Part shown: one piece after another, positions 16,390 through 23,798 of the stretch
Numbering within the stretch: the stretch's first letter is position 1
Layout: every line of letters starts with the position of its first letter
Source of the DNA: G021776435 sp046756245
GTDB taxonomy: Bacteria; Pseudomonadota; Alphaproteobacteria; Caulobacterales; Parvularculaceae
Length of the DNA stretch: 23,798 nucleotides
NCBI GenBank assembly: GCA_046756245.1
Contig: JBHHVZ010000042.1
Span: forward strand, 1 to 23,798
Direction: 5' to 3'
Translations under genes and position numbers: made by a program
Notes under the pieces: model-generated
What the model was told of the DNA's origin: nothing
The model's database searches: none
What the model saw: the letters and a program-made list of their open reading frames with translations, nothing else

Positions 16390-16465
16390 GCAGGATCGCC
16401 CCGCAAACCCTGGCGCGCTGAACTGCGCATTACGGCGCCGCCGACCGTCGCTCGTAAGGCTGCGG

Positions 16466-16494
16466 GGCATAGCGCATCGTCTTTAGCCGTGCAA
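16466..16494 (-). promoter_or_regulatory. Candidate rpsF operon promoter
   Basis: On the minus strand TTGCAC (16494-16489) is followed after exactly 17 nt by TATGCC (16471-16466), a fair sigma70-type pair. It would give a leader of about 155 nt that includes the nested hairpin. Confidence 0.4.
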
Positions 16495-16512
16495 GCGGTT
16501 CTCGCGTCGGGA

Positions 16513-16541
16513 TTGCCCTGGCGCGCGGGGAAGGCTATCGA
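16513..16541 (+). promoter_or_regulatory. Candidate fabD promoter
   Basis: TTGCCC (16513-16518) and TATCGA (16536-16541) are separated by 17 nt, about 30 nt upstream of the fabD start. It lies back to back with the candidate rpsF promoter, with 18 bp between the two -35 boxes. Confidence 0.35.
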
Positions 16542-16570
16542 CCGGGGCGGAGATCGACGGAGAGTACGGC

Positions 16571-17506
16571 ATGGCGCGCGCCTATGTGTTTCCCGGACAG
16601 GGCAGTCAGACGGTCGGCATGGGCAAGGCGCTCGCAGAGGCGTTTCCGGCTGCGCGCGAAGTGTTCGAGGAGGTCGACGAAACCCTGAAGCAGAGCCTTT
16701 CGGCGCTGATGTGGGAAGGCCCAATGGAGATGCTGACGCTTACGGCCAATGCGCAGCCGGCGCTGATGGCGCATTCGATTGCTGTTTTGCGCGCGCTTGA
16801 AAGTGAGGCCGGCCTCGACATCGGAAACGCCATGTTCGCCGCCGGCCATTCGCTGGGGGAGTATTCGGCCCTGTGCGCGGCCCGCGCGCTCAGCCTCGCC
16901 GATACGGCCCGGCTCTTGCGCATTCGCGGCGAGGCCATGCAGGCGGCGGTTCCAGCCGGCGAGGGCGCGATGGCGGCGCTCATCGGCGTCGATCTTGAAG
17001 GGGCGCAGAAGGCGATTGATGCGGCCGAAGGCGAGGGCGCGTGCGAAATCGCCAACGACAACGCCCCTGGCCAGGTGGTGATCTCGGGTGAAAAGGCCCG
17101 AATCAAAGCCGTTTGCGACGGGGCCAAGACGTTCGGCGCCAAAATGGCCAAGCTTCTGCCGGTTTCTGCGCCGTTCCATTCCTCGCTGATGGCGCCGGCG
17201 GCCGAGCGTATGAAAGAAGCTTTGGAAACCGCCGACATCCGAGCGCCGGTTACGCCAGTGGTCGCCAATATATCCGCCCGCGAAACCGCCAGTCCCGATG
17301 AAATCCGCGATCTTCTTGTGCGGCAGGTGACCGGCCGCGTGCGCTGGACCGAAAGCGTCGCCTACATGATCGACAAGGGCTGTGATCATTTTGTCGAACT
17401 GGGAGCCGGCAAGGTCCTATGCGGGCTGATCCGCCGGATCAACCGCGACGCCGCGACGATCGCGGTGGGCGCCCCCGACGACTTTGACGCCTTTGACAAT
17501 TTGTGA
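16571..17506 (+). CDS. fabD: Malonyl-CoA:ACP transacylase FabD
   Basis: Moves malonyl from CoA to acyl carrier protein, supplying the elongation unit of type II fatty acid synthesis; 311 aa. The nucleophile is S94 in GHSLGEYSAL, with R119 in LLRIRG and H203 in APFHSSLM; these match E. coli S92, R117 and H201 with a shift of two. The N-terminal block is FPGQGSQTVGMG (7-18), and the C-terminal VELGAGKVLCGLIRRI is standard. The ATG at 16571 has GGAGAG at 16559-16564. It heads the fabD-fabG-acpP-fabF run and is divergent from rpsF. Confidence 0.97.
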   Translation: MARAYVFPGQGSQTVGMGKALAEAFPAAREVFEEVDETLKQSLSALMWEGPMEMLTLTANAQPALMAHSIAVLRALESEAGLDIGNAMFAAGHSLGEYSALCAARALSLADTARLLRIRGEAMQAAVPAGEGAMAALIGVDLEGAQKAIDAAEGEGACEIANDNAPGQVVISGEKARIKAVCDGAKTFGAKMAKLLPVSAPFHSSLMAPAAERMKEALETADIRAPVTPVVANISARETASPDEIRDLLVRQVTGRVRWTESVAYMIDKGCDHFVELGAGKVLCGLIRRINRDAATIAVGAPDDFDAFDNL

Positions 17507-17521
17507 GCTGTTTTTGAGATT
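17493..17521 (+). promoter_or_regulatory. Possible internal promoter before fabG
   Basis: A perfect TTGACA (17493-17498) overlaps the end of fabD, with GAGATT 17 nt later. The -10 match is poor, so this is a weak candidate only. Confidence 0.2.
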
Positions 17522-17548
17522 TCGCCTGAATTTAACAAGAGGCTGCAG

Positions 17549-18286
17549 ATGTTTGATCTTACGGAGAAAAAAGCCCTCATCACCGGCGCCACAGGAGGCA
17601 TCGGCGGGGCCATCGCCAAGGCCCTTCACGGGCAGGGCGCGACTGTGGCGCTGTCCGGCACCAGGACCGAAAAGCTCGAAGCGCTGGCCGGCGAGCTTGG
17701 CGAGCGGGCTCATGTGGCGGCCTGCGATCTCTCCGATCTCGAGGCCGTCGACGTACTGCCCAGGACCGCGGAAGAGGCCATGGGCGGGCTCGACATCCTG
17801 GTTTCGAACGCCGGCGTCACCCGCGACGGGCTTTTGCTGATGATGAAGCCCCCACAGTGGGACGAGGTCCTGAAGGTCAATCTCACGGCCTTTTACCGCC
17901 TCACGCGGGCGGCGCTTCGCGGCATGACCAAGCGCCGTTTCGGGCGGATTATCGGCGTCACCTCGGTGGTCGGTGTGACCGGCAACGCCGGACAGGCCAA
18001 TTATGCGGCTTCGAAAGCGGGCATGATCGGATTCGCCAAATCGCTCGCGCAGGAGGTCGCCAGCCGTAATGTCACGGTCAACTGCATCGCGCCGGGATTT
18101 ATAGAAACGGCGATGACCGAAGCCCTGAACGACCGGCAAAAATCCGCGATTCTCGTGAAAATTCCTGCGGGCGCTATGGGCGTGGGCGGCGATGTCGCTG
18201 CTGCGGCGGTCTATCTCGCCTCCGCCGAAGCCGGCTATATGACCGGGCAGACGCTGCATGTGAACGGCGGCATGGCGATGATATGA
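17549..18286 (+). CDS. fabG: 3-oxoacyl-[ACP] reductase FabG
   Basis: NADPH-dependent reduction of beta-ketoacyl-ACP in fatty acid elongation; 245 aa classical SDR. The cofactor motif is TGATGGIG (12-19), followed by NAG at 87-89. The catalytic tetrad is N111, S139, Y152 and K156 (NYAASKAGMIGFAKSLAQE), with the C-terminal GQTLHVNGGMAM typical of FabG. The ATG at 17549 has AGAGG upstream and follows fabD by 42 nt. An acpP gene follows, which makes FabG the best choice among the many SDR paralogues. Confidence 0.96.
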   Translation: MFDLTEKKALITGATGGIGGAIAKALHGQGATVALSGTRTEKLEALAGELGERAHVAACDLSDLEAVDVLPRTAEEAMGGLDILVSNAGVTRDGLLLMMKPPQWDEVLKVNLTAFYRLTRAALRGMTKRRFGRIIGVTSVVGVTGNAGQANYAASKAGMIGFAKSLAQEVASRNVTVNCIAPGFIETAMTEALNDRQKSAILVKIPAGAMGVGGDVAAAAVYLASAEAGYMTGQTLHVNGGMAMI

Positions 18287-18317
18287 GCGCCCGAGCGAGC
18301 TAGGGGCGTTGCAACAT

Positions 18318-18352
18318 GGCGCGTTTTGCCTTAATCGGCCATGAAACGCGCC
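18318..18352 (+). promoter_or_regulatory. 9-bp inverted repeat upstream of acpP
   Basis: GGCGCGTTT (18318-18326) and AAACGCGCC (18344-18352) form a perfect stem with a 17-nt loop, in the 130-bp fabG-acpP gap and 64 nt before the acpP start. It could be an operator, an attenuator or a processing site that sets acpP expression apart from fabG. Confidence 0.45.
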
Positions 18353-18416
18353 GGAAGCCTCTTTACAGCGGCAGAACGCCGCGAGGGATTCGATTTTCTT
18401 ATTAAGGAGCTCTTGA

Positions 18417-18653
18417 ATGTCTGATCTTGCTGAACGCGTGAAAAAAATTGTGGTCGAGCACCTCGATGTCGACCCGGCTAAAGTGGAAGCCAAGGCGAGT
18501 TTCATCGACGACCTCGGCGCGGACAGCCTCGATATCGTCGAGCTGGTCATGGCCTTCGAAGAGGAATTCGATGTTGAAATTCCCGATGACGCCGCCGAAA
18601 CGATCCAGACAGTTGGCGATGCGGTCAAGTTCATCGAAGAGCAAAAAAAATAA
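18417..18653 (+). CDS. acpP: Acyl carrier protein
   Basis: Small acidic carrier of the growing fatty acid chain, 78 aa. The phosphopantetheine attachment serine is S37 in GADSLDIVELVMAFEEEF. The four-helix ACP pattern is intact, and the protein starts MSDLAERVKKIV as in other alphaproteobacteria. A strong AAGGAG site lies just upstream of the ATG at 18417, fitting the high expression of ACP. The last codons contain an A8 run just before the TAA. It is flanked by a hairpin upstream and a terminator-like hairpin downstream. Confidence 0.98.
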   Translation: MSDLAERVKKIVVEHLDVDPAKVEAKASFIDDLGADSLDIVELVMAFEEEFDVEIPDDAAETIQTVGDAVKFIEEQKK

Positions 18654-18682
18654 GTCGCTCAGCGACTCCTTGTTGTTCCCAT

Positions 18683-18724
18683 ACGGCCGCTTGGCGCGTG
18701 TTCGCGTCGCGCGGCCGTTCTTCT
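18683..18724 (+). terminator. Candidate terminator after acpP
   Basis: ACGGCCGC (18683-18690) pairs perfectly with GCGGCCGT (18711-18718); the GC-rich loop can fold further. It is followed by TCTTCTC. A smaller hairpin AGTCGC/GCGACT (18653-18667) overlaps the acpP stop. Together they could end most acpP transcripts, with some read-through into fabF. Confidence 0.5.
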
Positions 18725-18823
18725 CTCCGGCGGCGTTTCTCGTCGGCTCGGGCCCGTTGTCAGAGGGGCTGACGCCGATGGCCGCGCGCAAGCGCCGTTT
18801 TGGATAGCGTGGAGGGTGCAGGT

Positions 18824-20110
18824 ATGAGACGCGCCGTAATAACAGGCCTTGGTCTTGTTACGCCCCTTGGGGTCGGCATTGAGCCGGTGTGGCGGCGGTT
18901 GTGTCGCGGAGATTCGGGCGCCGGCCGGATCGAAAAATTCGATGTTTCCGAAATGCCCTGCCATATCGCCGGCGAAGTGCCGCGCACGAACGGCTATGGC
19001 GGCGGCGCGGAGGCCGGCGACGCGGCGTTCGACGCCGATCGATGGATGGAGCCGAAAGAGCAGCGCAAGGTCGATGATTTCATCATGTTTGGCGTCGCCG
19101 CCGCGCAAATGGCCTTTGATCATTCCGGTCTCGAGCTCAAGACGGAAGAAGAAAGAGAACGCGCCGGCGTCATCACCGGATCCGGCATCGGCGGGCTGCC
19201 CGGCATCGCCGAAGCCGCCGTCACCCTGTATGAAAAAGGCCCGCGGCGCATCTCGCCATTCTTTATTCCGGGTCGGCTGATCAATCTGGTGTCCGGACAG
19301 GTGTCGATCCGGCTGGGTCTCAAGGGACCGAACCACGCCGTCGTCACGGCCTGTTCGTCGGGCGCCCATGCGATCGGCGACGCCGCCCGTCTCGTGCAGC
19401 GCGGCGACGCCGACGTCATGCTGGCCGGCGGAACCGAGGCCGCCGTCTGTCCGATCGGCATCGCCGGGTTTTCGGCCTGCAAGGCGTTGACGACCCATTT
19501 CAACGACGACCCCAAGCGCGCCTCGCGGCCATACGACAGAGACCGCGACGGTTTCATGATGGGCGAGGGCGCCGGTTTTCTGGTGGTGGAGGACTATGAA
19601 CGCGCCCGCGCGCGCGGCGCGACAATATACGGCGAAGTGGTCGGCTACGGCCTGTCGGGCGACGCCTATCACATCACCGCGCCGGCCGAAGACGGCGACG
19701 GCGGCTTTCGGTCGATGCGCATGGCGATCAATGACGCCGGCTTCACTCCAGCCGACATCGACTATGTCAACGCCCATGGCACCTCGACGCCGGTCGGCGA
19801 CGAGATTGAGCTGCGCGCGGTCGAACGCCTGTTCGGGGATGCGGCTGAAAACGTCGTCATGTCCTCGACAAAGTCCGCGATCGGACACCTTCTTGGGGCG
19901 GCCGGCGCGGTCGAGGCGATTTTTTGCCTGCTGGCGATGCGCGACGGAATCGCGCCGCCGACGATTAATCTCGACAACCCGTCGGTGGAGACGCCAATCA
20001 ATCTCGCCCCGCGAGAGGCCGTCAAAAAGCCGATCAACGCGGTTCTTTCCAATTCCTTCGGGTTCGGCGGCACCAACGCTTCACTGGTGATGCGCCGCGT
20101 TGACGGTTAA
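18824..20110 (+). CDS. fabF: 3-oxoacyl-[ACP] synthase II FabF
   Basis: Condensing enzyme that elongates acyl-ACP with malonyl-ACP; 428 aa, slightly longer than the 413 aa of E. coli. The catalytic triad is C177 in VTACSSGAHAIGDA, H318 in NAHGTSTPVGD and H355 in KSAIGHLLGAAG, and the glycine-rich C-terminal motif SNSFGFGGTNASLV is present. An extra stretch at about 55-75 (NGYGGGAEAGDAAFDADRW) accounts for much of the added length. The ATG at 18824 is preferred over an upstream TTG at 18800 because GGAGGG (18811-18816) lies 7 nt before it and the protein then begins MRRAVITGLG like its relatives. It follows acpP, the standard order. Confidence 0.97.
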   Translation: MRRAVITGLGLVTPLGVGIEPVWRRLCRGDSGAGRIEKFDVSEMPCHIAGEVPRTNGYGGGAEAGDAAFDADRWMEPKEQRKVDDFIMFGVAAAQMAFDHSGLELKTEEERERAGVITGSGIGGLPGIAEAAVTLYEKGPRRISPFFIPGRLINLVSGQVSIRLGLKGPNHAVVTACSSGAHAIGDAARLVQRGDADVMLAGGTEAAVCPIGIAGFSACKALTTHFNDDPKRASRPYDRDRDGFMMGEGAGFLVVEDYERARARGATIYGEVVGYGLSGDAYHITAPAEDGDGGFRSMRMAINDAGFTPADIDYVNAHGTSTPVGDEIELRAVERLFGDAAENVVMSSTKSAIGHLLGAAGAVEAIFCLLAMRDGIAPPTINLDNPSVETPINLAPREAVKKPINAVLSNSFGFGGTNASLVMRRVDG

Positions 20111-20142
20111 GCTTCGGCTTAGGGGATCAGCCGGAGCGGGTG

Positions 20143-21174
20143 ATGGGCTCAGAAGACCAACAACAGGCGCGGTCGCAACGAAGCGGCTTGAAATCGTTTC
20201 TGATCTTTTTCTCAGGGCTGCTGGCGCTCGCCGTAATTGCAGCGGCGGCGGGCGGGTATATCGCCTATCGTGAAACCATGCGCCCGGGCCCGCTTAAAGA
20301 GGATACGGTTGTGCTGCTCGAATCCGGGGCTTCCGTTTCACGCATCACAGAACAGCTCGACGAGGCAGGCGCGCTGCGCCGTCCCGAGCTTTTCATCGCC
20401 GCCGTGCGCGTGCGCGGCGCGCAGGGCGCGCTCAAAGCTGGCGAATATGAAATCCCGGCCGGCGCCAGCATCATGGAGATCATCGACATCCTGATCAGCG
20501 GCAAGAGCATCCTCCACTATTTCACTGCGATCGAAGGACTGACGACAGCGCAAATTCTGGCGCTTATCGACGAGAATGAAGTTCTTGCGGGCGAAACGAC
20601 CCTGGCGCCGGCGGAAGGCGAGCTGCTGCCGGAAACTTACGCCTTCTCGCGCGGCGAAACCCGCGACGGGATGATTCGCCGGATGATGAACGCTCAGAAC
20701 GCCGTGCTTGACGAACTCTGGGACGGGCGCGCGCTCGAACTTCCCTTTTCGACGCGCGCAGAAGCGATCATCCTGGCGTCGATCATCGAAAAGGAAACGA
20801 GCCTTCCCGAGGAACGCGCGCGCATCGCCGCCGTTTTCGTCAACCGGCTGAAAAAAAACATGCGGCTCGAATCCGATCCGACGGTGATTTACGGCCTGAC
20901 CGGCGGCGAGCCGCTCGGACGCGGCTTGCGCGTCAGCGAACTGAAGAAGGAGACGCCCTACAACACCTATCTCGTTCGCGGCCTGCCGCCGACGCCGATC
21001 GCCAATCCTGGACGCCATTCCATTGAAGCGGCGCTTAATCCGGCCGAAACCGACGACCTTTTCTTCGTCGCCGATGGCTCCGGCGGGCACGCATTCGCGT
21101 CAACCCTGCGCGAACACGAAGCGAATGTTGCGCGTTGGCGGCGCATCGAGCGCGAACGCAAGCAGGCCGGGTGA
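20143..21174 (+). CDS. mltG: Endolytic murein transglycosylase MltG
   Basis: Inner-membrane enzyme that cuts nascent glycan strands and so limits their length; 343 aa. A cytoplasmic N-terminus is followed by one membrane helix (about 20-42), a LysM-like module (about 55-120) and the YceG catalytic domain. The catalytic glutamate is the first E of ASIIEKET (residue 216 from this start), followed by FVNRLKKNMRLESDPTVIYG, here at about 235-254, and TPYNTYLVRGLPPTPIANPG. The ATG at 20143 is preferred over the adjacent GTG at 20140 because GGAG at 20133-20136 is then 6 nt away. fabF-mltG-yicC-gmk is a common alphaproteobacterial order. Confidence 0.95.
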   Translation: MGSEDQQQARSQRSGLKSFLIFFSGLLALAVIAAAAGGYIAYRETMRPGPLKEDTVVLLESGASVSRITEQLDEAGALRRPELFIAAVRVRGAQGALKAGEYEIPAGASIMEIIDILISGKSILHYFTAIEGLTTAQILALIDENEVLAGETTLAPAEGELLPETYAFSRGETRDGMIRRMMNAQNAVLDELWDGRALELPFSTRAEAIILASIIEKETSLPEERARIAAVFVNRLKKNMRLESDPTVIYGLTGGEPLGRGLRVSELKKETPYNTYLVRGLPPTPIANPGRHSIEAALNPAETDDLFFVADGSGGHAFASTLREHEANVARWRRIERERKQAG

Positions 21175-21181
21175 TTTGCGC

Positions 21182-22066
21182 ATGACCATATCCTCAATGA
21201 CCGGATTCGCCCGCGCCGACGGAGCGCATGAAGAACGGCGTTGGACGTGGGAGGTGAAAAGCGTCAACGGCCGCGGACTCGAAGTGCGCTGCCGTTTGCA
21301 TGGCGAGCTCGGCCATCTCGAGGCCGATTTGCGAAAGGCGATAGCGCGCGTGTTCTCGCGCGGCTCGTTCAATGTCAGCCTGTTTCTGCGCGAGGAGGCC
21401 GGCGCGCACCGTCACCGGATAAACGAGCGGGCGCTTGAGATGGTTCTCGCCATGATTGAGCGCGTGCGCGCGCGGACGCCGTGCGAAAAGCCGCGCGCCG
21501 AAGGCGTGCTGGCGCTGCCCGGAGTTATCGAAGCCGAAAACGGCGAACAAGATGAAGAAGCGCAGGCGGCGTTTGTTGCAGCGTTGATGGCGAGTTTCGC
21601 AACGGCCGTGACGGCGCTCGACAAGGGACGGCGCGAAGAGGGCGCCCGGCTCGCCGTCATTGTCCAGGAGCAGCTCGACGAAGTTGCGCGCCTTACAGCG
21701 AAGGCCCGCGCCAGCGCCGACGCTGCGCCGGCGGTTATTCGCGACCGGTTGGCTCAACAGTTAGCGGATCTTCTGGCCGGCGCCGGCCTGCCGGACGAAC
21801 GCCTCGCTCAGGAAGCTGCGCTTCTCGCCGTTCGAGCGGATATTCGCGAGGAGCTCGACCGGCTCAAGGGCCATGTCGCAGCGGCGCGGACGCTGATTGG
21901 CGAAGGCGGTCGGGTCGGCCGCCGCCTCGACTTCCTGACCCAGGAATTCAACCGCGAAGCCAATACGCTCTGCTCGAAAGCTGCGGACATGGAATTGAAA
22001 CGCATCGGACTCGATTTAAAAACCGTGATCGACCAGATGCGCGAGCAGGTTCAAAATATCGAATGA
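21182..22066 (+). CDS. yicC: YicC/YloC-family endoribonuclease
   Basis: Member of the YicC/YloC family, for which endoribonuclease activity has been reported; the physiological role in this organism is unknown. The protein has 294 aa and starts MTISSMTGFARAD, the family's typical opening. The N-terminal domain contains WEVKSVNGRGLEVRCRLH (about 20-40), and the C-terminal DUF1732 part contains RRLDFLTQEFNREANTLCSKA and an end at KTVIDQMREQVQNIE. The ATG at 21182 lies 7 nt after the mltG stop; an ATG at 21197 is a possible alternative. The frame continues upstream inside mltG but reads nonsense there. gmk follows after 10 nt, as in many proteobacteria. Confidence 0.94.
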   Translation: MTISSMTGFARADGAHEERRWTWEVKSVNGRGLEVRCRLHGELGHLEADLRKAIARVFSRGSFNVSLFLREEAGAHRHRINERALEMVLAMIERVRARTPCEKPRAEGVLALPGVIEAENGEQDEEAQAAFVAALMASFATAVTALDKGRREEGARLAVIVQEQLDEVARLTAKARASADAAPAVIRDRLAQQLADLLAGAGLPDERLAQEAALLAVRADIREELDRLKGHVAAARTLIGEGGRVGRRLDFLTQEFNREANTLCSKAADMELKRIGLDLKTVIDQMREQVQNIE

Positions 22067-22076
22067 CGCATTCTCT

Positions 22077-22721
22077 ATGACCGCCGTCGATACTGCAGCC
22101 GCCCGCAGGGGCCTGATGTTCGTACTTTCAAGCCCGTCAGGCGCGGGAAAGACGACGCTCGCCAACAGGCTTCTCACCAATAACGACGACGTTGTTCTAT
22201 CGATCTCGGCCACGACGCGGACGCGCCGACGGGGCGAAGTTCATGGGTGTGACTACCATTTCTTATCTGAAGATGAGTTTGCGCGCATGCGCGACAACGA
22301 AGAGTTTCTGGAATCCGCCAACGTATTCGGCAATCATTACGGCACGCCGCGCGCGCCCGTTGAGGAAGCGCTTCGCCAGGGCAAGGACGTTCTTTTCGAT
22401 ATTGACTGGCAGGGCGCCCAGCAGCTTTCAGAAGCCGCCGGCGACGATGTCGTCAAGGTTTTCATCCTGCCGCCGGATCGGGCCGAACTCGAGCGCCGGC
22501 TTCGCGAGCGCGCCCAGGACACCGAACAAGTCGTACAGACCCGCATGGCCAAGGCGGATTCTGAAATGTCTCACTGGGCTGAATACGACTATGTGATCGT
22601 CAACACCGATCTCGACGAATCCGAGCGCCTTCTTGAGACGATACTGGCCGCGGAACGGTTGAAACGCCGTCGCCAGGTCGGCCTCGCCAAGATCGTCAAG
22701 ACGTTGATGGGCGACGACTGA
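22077..22721 (+). CDS. gmk: Guanylate kinase
   Basis: Phosphorylates GMP to GDP with ATP; cytoplasmic, 214 aa. The P-loop is SPSGAGKTT (19-27), the GMP-binding segment SISATTRTRRRGEVHGCDYHFLS is present in parts (SATTRTRR, DYHF), and the VLFDIDWQGAQQL block and lid region with RLRERAQDT follow. The N-terminus carries about 10 residues more than E. coli Gmk. The gene follows yicC by 10 nt and ends the + strand run; 14 bp separate it from the convergent barrel gene, with no clear terminator between them. Confidence 0.97.
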   Translation: MTAVDTAAARRGLMFVLSSPSGAGKTTLANRLLTNNDDVVLSISATTRTRRRGEVHGCDYHFLSEDEFARMRDNEEFLESANVFGNHYGTPRAPVEEALRQGKDVLFDIDWQGAQQLSEAAGDDVVKVFILPPDRAELERRLRERAQDTEQVVQTRMAKADSEMSHWAEYDYVIVNTDLDESERLLETILAAERLKRRRQVGLAKIVKTLMGDD

Positions 22722-22735
22722 CCACGCGCCGCAAT

Positions 22736-23650
22736 TCAGTATTTCACGCCGAGGCGGGCGGAGATGAGATTCTGGGTGTAATTCACCGCAGGAAGGTTCG
22801 AATCAAAATCGGAATACTCGTATTCGGCCTGCGCATAGACGTGATCCGAAAGCGGCAGCTCGATTTCGGCCTGAAAGCGGTTGCGTTCGTCGTCGCGCAC
22901 GGCGCCGATTGAGGGCGTAATCGAATCATAATCGCGGTTTTCGTACCGCCAGCCAATTTTGAGCGCGCCCTTGCGGCCGTTGAACGGAAACTTCTGCGTC
23001 AGCCGCGCCTTCAGATTGTGCGCGTCGAAATCGAATTCGGGCCCGACGGCGTCTTCATGTTCGAACTTATAGCCGAACAGCAGATAGGTCGTCGTGCCGT
23101 TGAGAAAAAAGAAGACGTCGGCGCCGCCGGCGTTCACTGTCGCGTCGCGCGTCGGGCGCGATTTGAAATCCTTGTCGGCATAGGAATAAGCCGCGCGCAC
23201 GTAAAGCTGTTTGGTCAGGCTAGAGGCGACATAGGGCGAAAGGAGTTGATAGGTGAGAAAACCGACATCGTCGAGCGTTGAATAAACATAATTGTAATCG
23301 ACGCCGAGATCGAATTCGCCGAAATCCTGCGCTAGCCCGACCGATCCTCTATGCGAACGAATATCGAAATCGCTGCGATCGAAATGCACGCTCTGAAAGA
23401 AATCGTAGCCAGCGGAAAATGCGGTTCCGCCGTTGGTTTCATGCTCGAGCCCGATGCCGGCGTCTAGAATGGCGGCGAAATCTTCGTCGTTTGAAGTGCG
23501 GTCGATCTCGCTGACCGAAAGATGGTCGTCATATTCGACGCCTGCGGAAAACTCGGCGCTGATCGGTCCGTCGTCGGCGTAAGACGGCGCCGCCGCCAGG
23601 AACGGGGCGGCGGCGAGCGCGCCGATAGTCGAAAAGGACGCTGTCTTCAT
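22736..23650 (-). CDS. Outer-membrane beta-barrel protein of unknown function
   Basis: Secreted protein of 304 aa that I cannot assign to a named porin. The first 25 residues are a signal peptide ending APSYA, with cleavage likely before DDG. The mature part is a series of alternating polar/aromatic strands separated by Asp/Asn/Gly-rich turns, such as LGVDYNYVYS, LYVRAAYSYADKDF, TYLLFGYKFEHED, LKIGWRYENRDYD and VYAQAEYEYSDFD. It ends RLGVKY with a C-terminal aromatic, the usual outer-membrane insertion signal. I count about 14-16 possible strands. The ATG at 23650 is chosen over a TTG at 23698 because GAGGGG lies about 8 nt upstream and the signal peptide begins there. It has a loose resemblance to the barrel part of DUF560-type proteins, but no TPR region is present. 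Confidence 0.8.
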   Translation of the reverse strand: MKTASFSTIGALAAAPFLAAAPSYADDGPISAEFSAGVEYDDHLSVSEIDRTSNDEDFAAILDAGIGLEHETNGGTAFSAGYDFFQSVHFDRSDFDIRSHRGSVGLAQDFGEFDLGVDYNYVYSTLDDVGFLTYQLLSPYVASSLTKQLYVRAAYSYADKDFKSRPTRDATVNAGGADVFFFLNGTTTYLLFGYKFEHEDAVGPEFDFDAHNLKARLTQKFPFNGRKGALKIGWRYENRDYDSITPSIGAVRDDERNRFQAEIELPLSDHVYAQAEYEYSDFDSNLPAVNYTQNLISARLGVKY

Positions 23651-23709
23651 GGGTTTTCCCCTCTGATGGTTCGCCCAGTACGGGGCCTTCGGTTTCAATA
23701 GAATGAGAC

Positions 23710-23729
23710 GGGCGGCCGCAGGGCCGCCC
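23710..23729 (-). terminator. Terminator hairpin after the truncated acidic-tail gene
   Basis: GGGCGGCC (23710-23717) and GGCCGCCC (23722-23729) form a perfect 8-bp stem with a 4-nt loop. Read on the minus strand it lies 16 nt past the stop at 23746 and is followed by TCTCATTCTATTG, a modest T-rich tail. Confidence 0.6.
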
Positions 23730-23745
23730 GCCCGTTGGATTTGGA

Positions 23746-23798
23746 TCAGCCTTCGCCTTGGCCGCCGCTCTCGTCTTCGACTTCGTCTTCGACTTCGT
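23746..23798 (-). CDS. C-terminal end of a protein with an acidic repeat tail (truncated)
   Basis: Only the last 16 codons plus the TGA (23746-23748) are in the window. They read EVEDEVEDESGGQGEG; the VEDE part is coded by a near-perfect 12-bp DNA repeat. A terminator hairpin follows directly. The frame choice is supported by the stop just before the hairpin and the acidic composition. The rest of the gene is outside, so no function can be proposed. Confidence 0.5.
   Translation of the reverse strand, partial: EVEDEVEDESGGQGEG

Noticed and set aside
16306..16470. 55-codon N-terminal extension of S6
   Set aside because: S6 proteins start at the MPYYEHV position, which has a good ribosome site; the upstream part carries the leader hairpin instead.
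20111..20142. AAGC-TTC-GGCTT mini-hairpin between fabF and mltG as a terminator
   Set aside because: The stem is only about 4 bp and there is no T tail; the genes are 32 nt apart and probably co-transcribed.

Overview
This GC-rich window most likely comes from an alphaproteobacterium. The evidence is the two core blocks it carries: rpsF-rpsR-rplI-dnaB-alr-mlaE-mlaF, running divergently from fabD-fabG-acpP-fabF-mltG-yicC-gmk. I know both as alphaproteobacterial gene orders. A Parvularculaceae- or Caulobacterales-like host is my guess and is not demonstrated.

Region 1 (1-8605, + strand) is a respiratory membrane-bound nitrate reductase operon, narG(5'-truncated by the window)-narH-narJ-narI-narK. 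The genes are tightly packed, with a 2-nt gap, an ATGA overlap and a 15-nt gap at three junctions. The striking gene is narI. After the usual five-helix di-heme-b NarI it continues in frame into a sixth membrane helix and a domain with two CxxCH c-heme sites, so the quinol/heme-b subunit and a di-heme cytochrome c are one polypeptide. The last gene is a NarK-type transporter with an unusual cysteine-containing C-terminal tail.

Region 2 (8606-9376) is a 771-bp stretch with no convincing gene. It holds a candidate terminator, inverted repeats, a C10 tract, a 12-bp palindrome and a tandem 10-bp repeat. It separates the nar operon from a lone extended-SDR reductase gene (9377-10423).

Region 3 (10480-16305, - strand) is transcribed toward the SDR. 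It encodes ribosomal proteins S6, S18 and L9, the replicative helicase DnaB, alanine racemase, and the permease and ATPase of an Mla-type lipid transporter. The rpsF leader contains a strong nested hairpin, a candidate S6:S18 autoregulatory element.

Region 4 (16571-22721, + strand) is a fatty acid synthesis and cell envelope cluster: FabD, FabG, acyl carrier protein and FabF, then MltG, a YicC-family protein and guanylate kinase. acpP is bracketed by hairpins, consistent with its own level of expression.

Region 5 (22736-23798, - strand) has an unassigned outer-membrane beta-barrel protein and the last codons of a second gene with an acidic VEDE-repeat tail, followed by a GC-rich terminator hairpin.

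The nar operon would couple quinol oxidation, and possibly periplasmic cytochrome c, to nitrate in the cytoplasm. The remainder is housekeeping: translation, replication, peptidoglycan precursors and lipid synthesis.
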